DNA of 64,000 nucleotides from Cymbidium sinense (GCA_021442155.1 JAKCPB010001437.1:1-64000), one strand, 5' to 3'; shown: positions 34,302 through 46,647, counted from the stretch's first letter. Numbers and translations are program-made. Notes: generated by a model not told the origin, from the sequence alone.

Positions 34302-37300
34302 GGTTTAGGCTTTTTTAGGTTTAGGTTTTAATTTTTTAATTTATTTAGTTATTTTGGGTTTAGGGTTTGTTTAGGGTTTAGGGTTTAGGTTTAGGCTCAG
34401 GGTAGGGTTGGGATTTATGCTTTTAGGGTTTAGGTTTGGGTTAAGTGTTTGTATTAGGTTTATGGTTTTAGTGGTTTAAAGGTGTAGTATTTTATGGTAG
34501 TGTTTGTGCTTGGGTTTAGCTGAGTTATGGTTAGTTTAGTTTGTGGTTTTGTGGTTTGTATAGGTCAGGTTTGGTTTAGTTTGTCTTTTAGGGTTTAGGA
34601 TTTAGGGTAGGTGTAAGGTTTATGGTAGGCATTTTTTGAAATTAAGCAAAGGTTTAGGTTTATTTATTTAGGTTATTTTATTAATTTTAGTTTATTATAT
34701 TATTTTAAATTTATGTTTATTTTAATTTTATTTAATTTAGTTTATTTATTTTAGGTTTTTTTTATTTTGCTTTAGGTTTTATTTTAGTTTATTTTTTAGG
34801 TTTAGGTTTAGGTTCATGTATTTTAATTTAGTTTAATTTTATTTTATTTTTAGGTTTACATTTTATTTTATTTATTTTAGGTAGGTATTTTTTTTTAGGT
34901 TTAGGTTTTTATTTTAGATTATTTTTTATGTCTCATTTTATTTATTTTATTTTATTTAGTTTAGGGTTTAGGGTTTTGTTTTATTTTAAGCTTAGTTCTT
35001 TAATTTTATTTATTTTAGGTTTAGGTTTTAGTAGGTGGGTTATTTTTTATTTATAGGTTTAGGTTTTATGTTTTAGTCTTTATTATTTTTTGTTTAGTTT
35101 TATTTTATTTAGTCTTTTGGTATTTTATCTTTTAGGTTTTTATTTATTTTATCTTTAGTTTAGTTTTTAAATTATGTAGTGTAGGTTTAGGTTTAGGTCA
35201 GGTTTTAGTTTAGGTATTTTATCTTTTATTATATGCAGGTTTTAATTTTATTTTATTTTATCAGGTCTTTTAGTTTAGTGCAAGGCCTGTCAGTTTTGGG
35301 CCTAGGGTCAGCCCAGGGTCTGGGGGTGGTTAGGGTAGGAGAGCCTTGTGGTTTAGGTAGGCCGGTTTATGGTAAGGTTTAAGGCCCAGCTCAGGGTTGG
35401 CCTGGGGTTAGTTGTGGTTTGTGGCTCAGTGGTAGGGCTCAGAAGTGGAGGGCTAGCCCAGGGCCCAGGAGTTTAGAGTAGTAGGGTCAGGATTTAGGCT
35501 CAGGGTCAGGATCAGGTGGTAGGGTATACCTTTAATAAGCAAACCCAGATCAGTTTATTTATTTATTTATTTTAATTTATTTTAGTTTATTATTAATTAT
35601 ATGTTTATTTTAATTTTATTTATTTTAGTTTATTTTTAGATTTAGTTTAGGTTTACTTATTTTTTAGTTTATTTATTTTTTATTTTATTTTAGGTTTTGG
35701 TTTTATATTTTTTGGTTTTTTTTGGTTTAAATTTTATTTTATCTTTTAGGTTTAAGTTTTAAGTTTTATTTTGATTTAGGTTTAGGAATATTATTTATTT
35801 ATTTTAATTTATTTAGTGTAGTTTAGGTTTAGGTTTTAGTTTAGTTTTAGTTTATTTTATTTTAGGTTTAAGTTTATTTTTTAGTTTATTTTTTTAGTTT
35901 AGGGTTTAGGTTTTATTATTTATTTTTGGGTTTTATTTTTATGTTTAGGTTTTAATTTAGTTTTAATTTTATTATATTTTAATTTTATTTTAATTTTATT
36001 TTATGTTTATTTTTATTTTATTTAGTTTTTTTATTTTTAAGTTTATTTTATTTTTAGTTTAGTTTTAGGTTTTTTATTCATTTTATTTTAGTTTACTTTA
36101 TTATATTTTAATTATGTTTAGGTTTAGGTTTGGTTTAGGTTTTTTTTTTTTATTTTATTTTCTTTATTATTTTATTTAGGTTTTGGTTTATTTATTTATT
36201 TTATTTTTAGGTTATATTTAGTTATGATAAGTTTTAGGTTTTCTAGTTTTTTAGGCTCAGTTTTAGGTTTTTGGGGTTTGGGGTTTAGGATCAGGTTGAT
36301 TTAGAGTTTAGGGTCAGTAGGTTTGATTTTAGTATGGTTCAGTAGGATTTAGGGTTTAAGATTTAGGGTTTGGTGTTTGGTTTAGGGTTTAGGGTTTAGG
36401 TTTGATTTGGTTGTTTAGGGTTTAGTAGGGTTAGGGTTTTTTTTATTATTTCTAAAATTAGTAAACTAGGTTTAGTTTATTTAGTTTATTTTCTATTTAT
36501 TTTTTATTCTATTTTGTTTTTTTATTTTATTTTTATTTTTTTGTTTTATTTAGTTTAGTTTATATATTTTAGGTATATTTATTTTAGTTTAGGTTTTCAA
36601 TTAGTTTATTTTTTAGGTTTAGTTTAAGTTTATTTTAGTTCAATTTTATTTTTATTTTATCTTTTAGGTTTGGTTTTATTTTTATTTTAGTTTAGGTTTA
36701 GGTTTTTATTTTATTTTTTTTAGGTTTAGGTCTTATGTTTTTATTTTAGATTTATTTTTAGTTTTTATTTTTTAATTTATTTGATTTTATTTAAGATTTA
36801 GGTTTAGGTTTATGTTTAGTTCAATTTAGGTTTAGGTTTAGGTTTTATTTATTTTAGTTATGTTTATTTTAATTTAGGTTTAGGTTTATTTTTTTTATTT
36901 TAGGTTTAAGTTTTTTTTTATTTTAGGATTAAGGTTTTATTTTTTATTTATTTCTAGGTTTATTTTTGGTTTAGGTTTTATTTAGTTTTTATTCTATATT
37001 TTATTTTATTTTATTTTTTTTAGGTATAGTTTTATTTTATTTAGGTTTTTATTTTTACTTTAGTTTAGATTTTATTTATTTAAATTTTAGTTTAGTTTTT
37101 ATTTATTATTTTATTTTCTCTTTAGCTTAAGGTTTAGCTTTAGGTTTAGGTTTATGTTTTAGTTTAGGTTTTATTTTATTTTATTTTTTATTTTATTTTT
37201 GTTTAGGTTTTATTTATTTTATTATTTAGGTTTTATTTAGTTTAAGCATTAGTTTTAGCTTACTTTAGTTTGAGGGTTCAAGATTTAGGGTTTAGGTTTT

Positions 37301-37469
37301 AGGGTCCGGGATTAAGTAGGGTTTAGGTTTTAGGTTTGGTTTAGGGTTTGGTAGGGTTAGGTTTAGGGTTTAGGGGTTAGGGTTTTTAGTGTTTAGAGTT
37401 TAGATTTTAGGTTATAGGTCTAGGGTTGAAGTTTTAGTTTAGGGTTTAGGGTTTTTGGTACTTTCTTTT
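34302..37469 (+). repeat. Satellite interval between copies 10 and 11
   Basis: Junctions are at 34634 (GAAATTAAGCAAAGG), 35530 (AATAAGCAAACCC) and about 36437 (AAAATTAGTAAAC), steps of about 896 and 907 bp. The AT-rich blocks are 34655-35270, 35555-36240 and 36470-37260. The first block is followed by a GC-rich island, the second by a mixed TTTAGGG/CAGT zone, the third by a TTTAGGG zone before copy 11. Confidence 0.8.
35275..35525 (+). repeat. GC-rich island
   Basis: GGCCTAGGGTCAGCCCAGGG, GGCTCAGTGG and GCCCAGGGCCCAGG words fill exactly the place where other units have TTTAGGG, between the end of an AT-rich block and the next AGCAAACC junction. Confidence 0.75.
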
Positions 37470-37951
37470 AACTGGGAACAAATTCAGATTCAACATTTCT
37501 TCTTTTCGATTTCATCAACCAAGTAGCACACCATGTTTTCTAAGAAATAAGTGACGACATAGATAAAAAATGAGCACACATAGAGCAAATAAAAAACCCT
37601 AGATAACTAGAACCATCTTTAATGTAAAGACACATCTCCATAAGTAGCAGATCAGATCGCCCATTCTTCAATTTCTCCAATTGCCATCAGAACTACCCCC
37701 TCCTCTCGAGTTATGGGATCCCCCATCATATCCCTGATCTCTCCCTTTGCCACCATAATGGATGTCACCTCCATCGCTCTTCTCGCCTTCATAACCACCA
37801 CTTCTCTGACCACCACCTCCATATCCACCAACACCTCCAGATCCCCCACCACCACTATGATAATCGCCGCCTCTTCCTTCTCCTCCACGCCAGATCTAGA
37901 CTGAGCTTGGTTGATGGTGATGTTCCTGCTGTCAAGGTTCTACCCATTCTT
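37470..37951 (-). pseudogene. GR-RBP retrocopy fragment, copy 11
   Basis: On minus NG, a stop in place of Gln, then NLDSRNITINQAQSRSG, a one-base loss, and a shifted glycine-rich region. The tail has the characteristic AATTGGAGAAATTGAAG (Trp codon and TGA kept; CAATTGCCA on +), a variant shared with copy 13. The T-run is interrupted by C (CTTTCTTTTA). Confidence 0.82.
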
Positions 37952-39231
37952 GGGGTTTAGGTTTATTTGGTTTTAGTTTAGTTTATTTTTTAATATATTT
38001 AGTTACTTTAGGTTTAGTTTAGGGTTTGGGGTTTAGGGTTTGGGTTTAAGGTTTAGAGTTTAGGTTTAGGGTTTAGGGTTTTAGAGTTTATGCTTTTAGC
38101 ATTTAGGGTTTAGGGTGGTTTTTTAGTGGTTTATGGTTTAATGGGTTTAGGGTAGGGTTTAGGATTTTTGGTTTAGGGTGGAAGCATCAGGGCTCAGTTA
38201 AGTGGTTTAGGTTTGTTATGGTTTAGTGATTAGGGTTTAGTGATTAGTAATTGCTGGTTTGGATGGGTTTCAGGGTGATAGAGTAGGATTAGGGTTTTTT
38301 TTAAATTACAAATTAGTAGGTTTATTATATATAGTTTATTTAATTAATTTTTATTTATTTTAATTTATTTAATTATTTATTTATTTTTTATTTAGTTTAT
38401 TTATTTATTATTTATTTATTTTAATTTGGGTTTTATTTTAGTTTAGTTTTAGGTTTAGTTTAGGTTTAGGTTTATTATTTTCTGAGTTTTATTTTATTTT
38501 ACTTTAGGTTTTAGGTTTAGGTTTTATTTTATTTTTTTTAGGTTTTTGGTTTTATTTTATGTTTATTTTGAGGTTATATTTTTATTAGCTTAGGTTTATT
38601 TTATATTTTATTTTGGGTTTAGTTTGAGTTTAGGTTTAGTTTATTTTAGGATTAGGTTTAGGTTTTATTTATTTTAGTTTAGTTTATTTTACTCAGGTTT
38701 AGTTTTATTTTATTATTATTTAGGTTTTCTTTTTTTAGTTTAGGATTTAGGTTTTATTTTTTTATTTATTTTAAGTTTAGGTTTTATTTAGTTTTATTTC
38801 ATTTAATTTTTTTTAGGTTTATTTTTTATTTCGTGTTTAGTTTTTTTTATTTTATTTAGGTTTTTTATTTTCACTTTAGTTTAGGTTTTATTTAATTTTA
38901 TTTTTATTTTATTTTGGTTTTGGTTTATTTATTTATTTTATTTTATGTTTTATTTTGTTTAGGATTAAGTTTTTTAGCTTTTAGGTTAGGGTTAAGGGTT
39001 TAGGGTTGTGGTTTTGGTTGGGGTTTAAGGTGTTTGGGGTTTAAGATTTAGGATTTAGCATTTTAGGGTTTATGCTTTTAGGGCTTAGGGTTTAGGGTTT
39101 AGGATTAGAGTTTATGGTTTAGGGTTTAGGGTTTAGGGTTTATGGTTTTTAGGGTTTAGGGTTTAGGGTTTATGTTTAAGGCCTAAGGTTCACATTTTAG
39201 TTTAGGGTTTAGGGTTTTTGGTTTTTTTTCT
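37952..39231 (+). repeat. Satellite interval between copies 11 and 12
   Basis: A TTTAGGG zone (37951-38290) with some CAGGGCTCAG and GGTTTCAGGG words leads to a junction at about 38298 (AAATTACAAATTAG). An AT-rich block runs to about 38980, and a TTTAGGG zone ends with GCCTAAGGTTCACATTTTAG and GGTTTTTTTTC before copy 12. Confidence 0.8.
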
Positions 39232-39626
39232 AACATAGAACAAATTTAGATTCAGCATTTCTTCTTTTTAATTTCATTGACCAAGTAACACACCAAGTTT
39301 TCTAAGAGACAAGTGATGACAAAGATAAAAAATGAGCACACTTAGAGGATATCAAAAACCTTAGATTGCTAGAATCTTCTACCAGATGGAGCCCATAAGC
39401 GCAGATGATCTACCATTCTTAAGTTTCTCTAGTTCCCATTAGAACCACCCCGGCCTATCGAGTAGCAAGATTCCCCATCATATCCCCGATCTCTCCCTCA
39501 GCTACCACCACGGCTATAACCTCAAAAGCTTTTCCCACCACCACTGCAATAACTGCCACCTTTTGCTTTTTCATCGATCTAGATCTGAGCTTAATTTAGA
39601 TGTTCCCTGTCACAAAGTTATGCCTC
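39232..39626 (-). pseudogene. GR-RBP fragment, copy 12 (internally deleted)
   Basis: The 3'UTR and tail are present (Trp codon TAG, native TGA changed to TTA). About 75 bp of the glycine-rich region is missing: on +, CTATAACCTC joins AAAAGCTTTTCCCACCACC. A diverged SRS-INQ end follows (GATCTAGATCTGAGCTTAAT) and the RRM edge is worn (TTATGCCTCGGGG instead of TGCCCATTCTT). Copy 14 shares the AAAGCTTTTCCCACCA joint, proving common descent. Confidence 0.78.
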
Positions 39627-42260
39627 GGGGTTTAGGTTTAGGTTTAGGATTATTAGGTTTTAAGGTTTAGGTTTATTTTGTAATTTATTTAGTTACTTTA
39701 AGTTTAGGTTTAGGGTTTGGTTTTTAGGGTTTAGCGTTTAGCGTTAGGGTCTAGGGTTTACGGTTTGGGGTTTACAGTTTTAGAGTTTATGACTTTAGGG
39801 TTTAGGGTTTAACGTTAGGTTTAGGGTTTAGCATTGGGGTTTAGGTTTGTGGGTCTGTGAGTTTTAGAGTTTAGGTTATAAGGTTTAGGGTTTTTTTAAA
39901 ATTAAGTAAACCGATAAGTTTAGGTTTATTTAGTTTATTTAGTATATTTTTTATATATTTTAGTCTATTTAATTTTTTATTTTTATTTAGTATTATTTTT
40001 TATTTAGATTAGTTTACTTATTTAGGTTTATTTATTTTAGTTTAGGTGTTTTATTTTAGTTTATTTTTTATGTTTAGATTTAGGTTGATTTTTTTGTTGA
40101 GTTTACTTTTTATTATATATTTTAAGTTTAGGTTTAGGTTTTTATTTTATTTTTTTAGGTTTAGGTTCTAAGTTTTTATTTTAGTTGTATTTTTAGGTTT
40201 AATTTTTTAGTTTAGGTTTAAGTTTATTTTTAATTTAATTTATTTTATTTTATTTAGTTTAGATTTACGTTTAGGTTTAGCATATTTTAAGATTTGGTTT
40301 AGGTTTTATTTATTTTAGTATATTTTATTTTAGTTTAGGTTTAGATTTATTTTATTTTATTTATTTTAAATTTCTTTTAGGTTTTTTTTTAGTTTAGGGT
40401 TTAGGTTTTACTTTTATTTATTTTAAGGTTTATTTTTTAGGGTTAGGTTTATATTTATTTTTTATTTTATTTAGGTTTATTTTATTTTATTTTACCTTTA
40501 GTTTTATTTTATTTAGGTTTTTATTTATTTTTTTTAAGTTTATTTAGTTTTATTTATTTTATTTTTTATTTTTTATAAGTTTATTTTATTTTACCTTAGT
40601 TTAGTTATTATCTTATTATTATTTAGGTTTATTTTATTTATTTATTTAGGTTTAGTTAAGGGTCATTTTAGCCTGGGGCCTGGGAAGCCCAAGCCTCTTT
40701 GGCTCAGTGGGTTCAGTGTGTGGTAGTTTAGCCTAGATCTGGGCCTATGTCATTTAGGTTTAGGCTCAGCCTCAGAGTGGCTCAGTGGAGGGTGGGGTTA
40801 CTCAGTGGCCCAGGCCCAGTTTAGGGAGTTTAGGTCAGGGTTGGGATTTGGGGGTAGGGTGGATAGGGCCCAGGTCAGTGGTCAGATCAGTGGGTTAGGG
40901 TTTAAGTAGTCAGGGTTTATGGTCAGTTTGGTGTGGTTAGTTTCTTTAAAACAAACCGGCAGTTTAGGTTTATTTAGTTTATTTAGTTCATTTTTTATTT
41001 ATTTTAGTTTATTTTATTTTTTATTTTTATTTAACTTAGTTTATTTAATTTAGGTTTTCTTATTTTAGATTAATTTTTAGGTTTAGGTATAGGTTTATGT
41101 TTATTTTAGTTTAGTTTTATTTTTTATTGTTTTTTTAGGTTTTATTTTATATTTTTTTTAAGTTTTTATTTTATTTTGTGATTAGGTTTTAGGTTTTATT
41201 TTATGTTTTCTTAGTTTAGGTTTATTTCTTTATTATATTTATTTAATCCAGGTTTAGGTTAGGATTAGGGTTTTATTTATTATTTTTTTAAATTTGGTAA
41301 ACCTCGTTGGTTTAGGCTTTATTTAGTTTATTTTCTATTTATTTTAGTTTATCAGTATTTATTTAGGTTTATTTTTATTTTATTTAGTTTAGTTTATATT
41401 TAGGTTTATTTATTTAAGGTTTTCATTTTATTTTGGGTTTAGGTTTATTTATTTGTTCAATATTTTATTTTATTTTTAGGTATTTTATTTTTTATTTTAG
41501 GTTTAGGTTTAGGTTTTTAATTTATTTTTTGTAGGTTTAAGTTTTATGTTTTTATTTTAGAATTATTTTTAGGTTTTATATTTTAATTTGTTTTATTTTA
41601 TTTAAGGTTTAGGTTTAGGTTTAGATTTAGTTTATTTTAAGTTTAGGTTTAGGTTTTATTTATTGTAGTTTAGTTTATTTTAATTTAGGTTTAGGTTTAT
41701 TTTTTTATTTTAGGAATAAGTTTTTTTTTTTAATTTAGGATTGAGGTTATATTTTTTATTTATTTTTAGGTTTATTTTTTTAGGTTTAGGTTTTTATTTA
41801 GTTTTTAATCTATTTTATTTTAGTTTTATTTTATTTTTTTTAGGTTTAGTTTTTATTTTACTTAGGTTTTTATTTATTTATATTTTAGTTTAGTTTTTAT
41901 TTTTAATTTTATTTTCTCTTTAGTTAAGGTAGCTTTATTTTTTTTAGGTTTAGTTTAGTTTTTTTTATTTTATTTTATTTTTTATTTTATTTTTGTTTAG
42001 GTTTTTATATTTATTTTATTTTTAGGTTTTATTTAGTTTAAGCTTAAGTTTTTAACTTTTTAGGGTTTAGGGTTAGTTGAGGGTTCAAGATTTAGGGTTT
42101 AGGGTTTAGGTTTTAGGGTTTATGGTTTCGGGTTTAGGGTTTTAGGGTTTAATGTTTAGGTTTAGGGTTTAGGGTTTTTAGTGTTTAGAGTTTAGAGTTT
42201 AGATTATAGGTCTAGGTTTAAAGTTTTAGTTTAGGGTATAGGGTTTTTGGTTTTTTTTTT
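39627..42260 (+). repeat. Satellite interval between copies 12 and 13
   Basis: A TTTAGGG zone (39627-39890) leads to a junction at 39892 (AAAATTAAGTAAACCG), an AT-rich block to about 40660, a GC-rich island, and a junction at 40944 (AAAACAAACCGGC). A truncated AT block of only about 340 bp follows, then a junction at 41286 (AAATTTGGTAAACC), a full AT block to 42060 and a TTTAGGG zone. Confidence 0.8.
40665..40935 (+). repeat. GC-rich island in higher-order unit A
   Basis: GGGAAGCCCAAGCC, GGCTCAGTGG, CTCAGCCTCAG and GTGGCCCAGGCCCAG words. It is the positional counterpart of the stronger island at 45270-45665 in unit B, which is longer and purer in the motif. Confidence 0.75.
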
Positions 42261-42742
42261 AATTGAGAACAAATTCAGATTCAATATTTCTTCTTTTCGA
42301 TTTCATCAACAAGTAACACACCAAGTTTTCTAAGAAACAAGTGATGACATAGATAAAAAATAAGCACACATAGAGCAAATAAAAAACCCTAGATAACTAG
42401 AACCATCTTTAATGTAAAGACACATCTCCATAAACAGTATATCAGATCGCCCATTCTTCAGTTTCTCCAATTGCAATCAGAACAACCCCCTCCTCTCGAA
42501 TAGCGAGAGCCACCATCATATCCCTAATCTCTCCCTTTGCCACCACCACGGCTGTCACCTCCATCGCTCCTCCAGCCTCCATAACCACTATTTCTCTGAC
42601 CACCACCTCCATATCCACCAACACCTCTAGATCCCCCACCACCACTATGATAATAGCCACCTCTGCCTTCGCCTCCACTACCATATCTAGACTGAGCTTG
42701 GTTGATGGTGATGTTCCTACTATCAAGGTTCTGCCCATTCTT
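42261..42742 (-). pseudogene. GR-RBP retrocopy fragment, copy 13 (best preserved)
   Basis: On minus the native frame is unbroken by indels from the module edge (NGQNLDSRNITINQAQSR) through about 95 codons to CNWRN and the native TGA at 42458-42460. A single stop interrupts it: TAG in the RD.GYD motif. Glycine-rich blocks include SGGGGSRGVGGYGGGGQ and GGWRSDGGDSRGGG. This gives the best view of the founder's sequence. A 3'UTR of about 190 bp and a run of ten T follow. The open frame starting MGRTLIVG is a +1 shadow. Confidence 0.86.
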
Positions 42743-43941
42743 GGGATTTAGGTTTATCAGGTTTTAGGGTTTAGGTTTATTTTTTAATATATTTAGTTAC
42801 TTTAAGTTTAGGTTTAGGGTTTGGGTTTAGGGTTTATCATTTAGGGTTTAAGTTTTAGGGTTTAGATTTTTAGGGTTTATGCTTTTAGCATTTAGGGTTT
42901 AGGGTTAGGGTTTAAGGTTTAGGGTTTTATAGGGTTTAATGTTTAGGGTTTAGGGTTAGGGTTTTGGATTTTGCCAGGGTTTGGGGGTTTGTGTTTAGCT
43001 TTTAGGGCCTCAGTAAGGGGTTTTAGTTTAGGGCTCAGTTTAGTGGTTAAGTCAGGAAAGGTTTCAGTTTTAGTCAGGTCAGTGGTCAGGTGATAGGATG
43101 GTAGTGCAGGATTTAGGGGCTCAGGATTAGGTTTAAAAAAAAGCAAACCAAGGTTTATGGTTATTTAGTTTATTTAATTAATATTATATTTTAATCTATT
43201 TATTTTATTTATTTTATTTTATTTAGTTTAGTTTATTTATTTTATTTATTTTTAGTTTGGGTTTTAAGTTTAGTTTTAGTCAGGTTTAGGTCAGGTTTAT
43301 TATCTTAGGGTTTATTTTACTTTACTTTAGTTTAGGTTTTATTTTATTTTAAGTTTAGGTTTTAGGTTTTATTTTAGCCCATTTTGAGGTTATATTTTTA
43401 GTCAGTTGGTTTATTTTATTTTATTTTATCTTATGGGGTTTAGGTGAGTTTAGGTTATCAGGGGGTTTAGGTTTATTTATTTAGTTTAGTTTATTTTATT
43501 TAGTTTTATTTTATTTTATTTTTTTGGCTTTTAGTCAGGATTTAGGTTTTATTTATTTATTTATTTAGGTTTAGTTTTTATTTATTTTATTTTAGGATTT
43601 TAATTAGGTATACTTTTATTTAGGTTTTATTTTCACTTTAGTTTAGGTTTTATTTTATTATTTTATTTTATTTTATTTTTATGTTTTGTTTATTAAGTTA
43701 TCATCTTTAGGTAGGAGTTGGTTTAGGGTTTAGGTTTAGTCAGGGTTTAGGTTTAGTTTAGGGTGGTTTAAGATTTAGGGTTTGTGGTTTGTTTTTCTTT
43801 AGGTTTAGGATTTAGGATTTGTGAGTTTAGGGTTTAGGGTTTATTGTTTTTAGGGTTTAGTGTTTAGGGTTTAGGGTTTATGTTTAAGGTCTATGGTTCA
43901 TGTTTTAGTTTAGGGTTTAGGGATTTTGGTTTTTTTTTTCT
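42743..43941 (+). repeat. Satellite interval between copies 13 and 14
   Basis: A TTTAGGG zone (42740-42960) passes into a mildly GC-enriched stretch (CAGGTCAGTGGTCAGG near 43075). A junction lies at about 43133 (AAAAAAAAGCAAACC), then an AT-rich block with scattered CAGG words to 43700, then TTTAGGG to the T-run at 43930-43939. Confidence 0.8.
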
Positions 43942-44337
43942 AACAGAGGACAAATTCAGATTCAACATTTCTTCTTTTCAATTTCATTAACTAAGTAACA
44001 CACCAAGTTTTCTAAGAGACAAGTGGTGACAAAGATCAAAAATGAGCACACTTAAAGGAAATCAAAAACCCTAGATTGCTAGAACCATTTCTACTGTTTA
44101 GACAGTTCCATAAGAGCAGATCGGATTAGCCATTCTTCAATTTCTCTAGTTCCCATTAGAACCACCCCGGCCTCTCGAGTACCAAGGTTTCCTATCATAT
44201 CCCTAATTTCTCCCTTGGCTACCACCACGGCTATAACCTCTAAAGCTTTTCCCACCATAATCAATACCACCACCTTGCCTTTGCTTCCACTGCTAGATCA
44301 GATCAGCCTAGTTGCTGATGCCGTTCCTCCCATTCTC
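43942..44337 (-). pseudogene. GR-RBP fragment, copy 14 (internally deleted, sister of copy 12)
   Basis: It keeps the 3'UTR, the tail with Trp codon as TAG and native TGA, and the joint CTCTAAAGCTTTTCCCACCA (+) seen in copy 12. It retains the INQ/SRS region in altered form (on minus a TAG replaces Gln, followed by GCT) and ends at TCCTCCCATTCTC. The 3'UTR also has a small deletion (CTGTTTAGACAGTTCC). Confidence 0.78.
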
Positions 44338-46168
44338 GGGTTTAGGTTTAGTTTAGGTTTATTAGGTTTTAGGGTTTGTTTTTTTTTAATTTATTTAGTT
44401 ACTTTAGTTTAGGTTTAGGGTTTGGGTTTTAGGTTTAGGTTTAGCATTGTGGGTTTGTTTTGGTTTGGGGTTTACTTTTAGAGTTTATGCTGTGTTTAGG
44501 GTTAAACATTGTGGTTTAGGTTTAGTTAGTGGTTTAGAGTTTTAGAGTTTATGTTATTGGGTTTAGGGTTTTTTTTAAAATTAAGTTTTTTATTTATTTT
44601 AGTTTATTTAATTTTTTATTTTGGATTATTTTTTTATTTAGTTTATTTACTTATTTAGGTTTATTTTATTTTAGTTTTTTTTATGTTTAGATTTAGGTTT
44701 ATTTTTTGTTGAGTTTAATTTATTATATATTTAGGTTTAGGTTTAGGTTTTATTTTATTTTAGCTTTAGTTCTGGTTTTATTTTAGTTGCATTTTTAGGT
44801 TTAATTTTAATTTAGTTTAGGTTTATTTTTATTTTATTTTTATTTTATTTAGTTTAGATTTTAGGTTTAGTTTAGTATATTTTAGGATCTTTTAGGTTTT
44901 ATTATTTTAGTATATTTTATTTTGTTTAGGTTTAAATTTATTTTATTTTGTTTATTTTAAATTTCTTGTGTTTTTTTTTTTTTAGTTTAGTTTTAGGTTA
45001 TACTTTTATTTATCTTGCCTTTATTTTAAGGTTTATTTTAGTTAGGCTTTATATAGTTTTATTTTATTTTATTTTACATTTAGTTTTATTTTATTTTAGG
45101 TTTTTATCAGGTTAATTTTATTTTAAGTTTATTTATGTTTCTTTATTTTATTTTATCTTATTCATTTTTACAAGTTTATCTTTATCTACCTCCGTGCCTT
45201 TAGGTTTTTATATATTATCTTATCTTATTTAGCTCAGGTTTATTTATCTATCTTTATTAGGTTTATTTAATAGCCCAGTTGGGCCTCAGGGCCTGCTGCC
45301 CAGTCTGGCTCCCAGGGCTCTTTAGGGCTGGCTGGCCCAGGCTCAGTGGCCTGGCCCAGCCTAGGGCCCCAAGATCAGGGTCAGGCTCAGTGTCACCAGT
45401 ACCAGTGGCCCACCTAGGGCCTCAGGCTCAGCCTCAGCCCAGCCTGTGGGCCCAGATCTGGGGCTGTCTCCCAGGCCTCAGTGGCTCAGCCTCATGGCTC
45501 AGTGGCCTGGCCCCAGTGGCTCAGTCTGTGGCCCAGGCCTGGCTCAGGGCCCATGATCAGGCAGGGTCAGGATTAGGGTTGGCTCAGTGGTCAGGGTCAG
45601 GCTCAGTGGAGGTCACTCTTGGGTCTGTTTTATGGCCTGATTTAGGGCCTAGGCTCAGTGCTGTTTTGGTTTTTAAATATGCAAACCCGGCAGTTTAGTA
45701 TTATTTTAGTCATATTTTATTTATTTTAGTTTATCTTATTTTTATTTTATTATTTTATTTATTATATTTTATTTTAGGTTTTTTATTTTATTTTAGTTTA
45801 ATTTTAAGTTTAGGTTTAGGTTTATTTTATTTTATTTTATTTTATTTTGTTTAGATTTATTTTTTATTTTAGGTTTAAGTTTTAATTTATATTTGGATTA
45901 AGTTTTAGGTTTTATTTTAGGTTTTTTTTCTTAGTTTAGGTTTATTTTTAGTTTATTATATTTTATTTAATCTAGGGTTTAAGTTTAGTTTATTTTAAGT
46001 TTAGGTTTAGGTTTTATTTTAGTTTAGTTTACTTTAGTTTAGGTTTATGTTTAATTCATTTTAGGTTAGGTTTTTTTAATTTAGGGTTTAGGTTTTATTT
46101 TATATTTATTTTTAAGTTAATTTATTAAGTTTAGGTGTTTATTTAGTTTTTATTTTATTTTAGGATTT
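44338..46168 (+). repeat. Satellite interval between copy 14 and the second gypsy fragment
   Basis: A TTTAGGG zone (44335-44570) ends at a worn junction, AAAATTAAG, at about 44578. An AT-rich block runs to 45265, a strong GC-rich island lies at 45270-45665, and a junction at 45672 (AAATATGCAAACCCGG) is followed by an AT-rich block that stops at 46164. Confidence 0.8.
45270..45665 (+). repeat. Strongest GC-rich island of the window
   Basis: About 400 bp almost wholly of GGCCCAGG, GGCTCAGTGG, CCTCAGG and GTGGCCTGG words, among the highest G+C in the window, bounded sharply by AT-rich DNA on both sides. The open frame through it (W/G/L/S/P-rich) simply follows the repeat and has no family resemblance. 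Confidence 0.8.
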
Positions 46169-46359
46169 TGTGCCACCATCCTTCAAGATCTTTGATGCCG
46201 TGGGAGCCATAACAACACATTGCACACTTTAGAGTCGGCTATTGCAACACTAGTGGCAAGAATGCACTCCTCTTCGCTTTTCATTCTGCCAAGTGTTGCC
46301 TTTGATTGGTACGCCAATTGCCCAATGGTTCGTGAAGATTTTTGTTGAGTTTGAGCACC

Positions 46360-46647
46360 TATTTATCAAGAGGTTTACTGGAGCTCAGTAGAGGGTGACT
46401 GAAGGCGACCTCATTGTAGAGAAATAGAAACACAATGAGGTCCCTATATTTTACATGGTGGCTAACCGAGCATGAAATGAAAACCACTATCCAACAACAT
46501 GCCATTGAGATTCTTCTCAAGAATATCGATGTCCCGATCACCTTCATGCTTAAGGGTTTTACTATCAATACATTTAAGAAATTAATCAACAAGGCGGCTA
46601 GCCTACAAGAGGAAGCCAAACAGTTGCCCTTTCGACCATTCATCTAG
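46360..46647 (+). pseudogene. Gypsy gag capsid region, remnant
   Basis: RFTGAQ, a stop, RVTEGDLIVEK, a stop, KHNEVPIFYMVA, then after a frameshift MKTTIQQHAIEILLKNIDVP (from 46474) and MLKGFTINTFKKLINKAASL, ending EEAKQLPF. The pattern of a ...DL...KQ...E....Y...WR region followed by (L)KGF....F..L..KA..LE is typical of plant gypsy gag (retrotrans_gag type). Frameshifts and stops are visible. Upstream sequence (46175-46355) has DWY.N-like codons (FDWYANC) in another frame. Confidence 0.8.

Larger units (their letters stand above)
36437..41285 (+). repeat. Higher-order unit A of a ~4.8-kb duplication
   Basis: It contains, in order, an AT block, copy 11, TTTAGGG, an AT block, copy 12, TTTAGGG, an AT block, a GC-rich island and a short (340-bp) AT block. 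The same order and matching junctions occur in unit B (41286-46164): copies 11/13 are 4791 bp apart, 12/14 4710 bp, and the last two junctions 4680 and 4727 bp. The internally deleted type of copies 12 and 14 is shared only between these units. Confidence 0.82.
41286..46164 (+). repeat. Higher-order unit B of the ~4.8-kb duplication
   Basis: Collinear with unit A at 36437-41285, carrying copies 13 and 14 where A has 11 and 12. The right end is cut by the gypsy fragment at 46169. Copies 11 and 13 share the AATTGC variant beside the Trp codon; copies 12 and 14 share the internal deletion. AT-rich blocks differ mostly in run lengths. Confidence 0.82.

Noticed and set aside
45279..45698. 139-codon open frame in the GC-rich island (and 14038-14469, 55278-55460)
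   Set aside because: The frame is open because the CAGTGGCC repeat lacks stops; composition follows the repeat and no domain is present.
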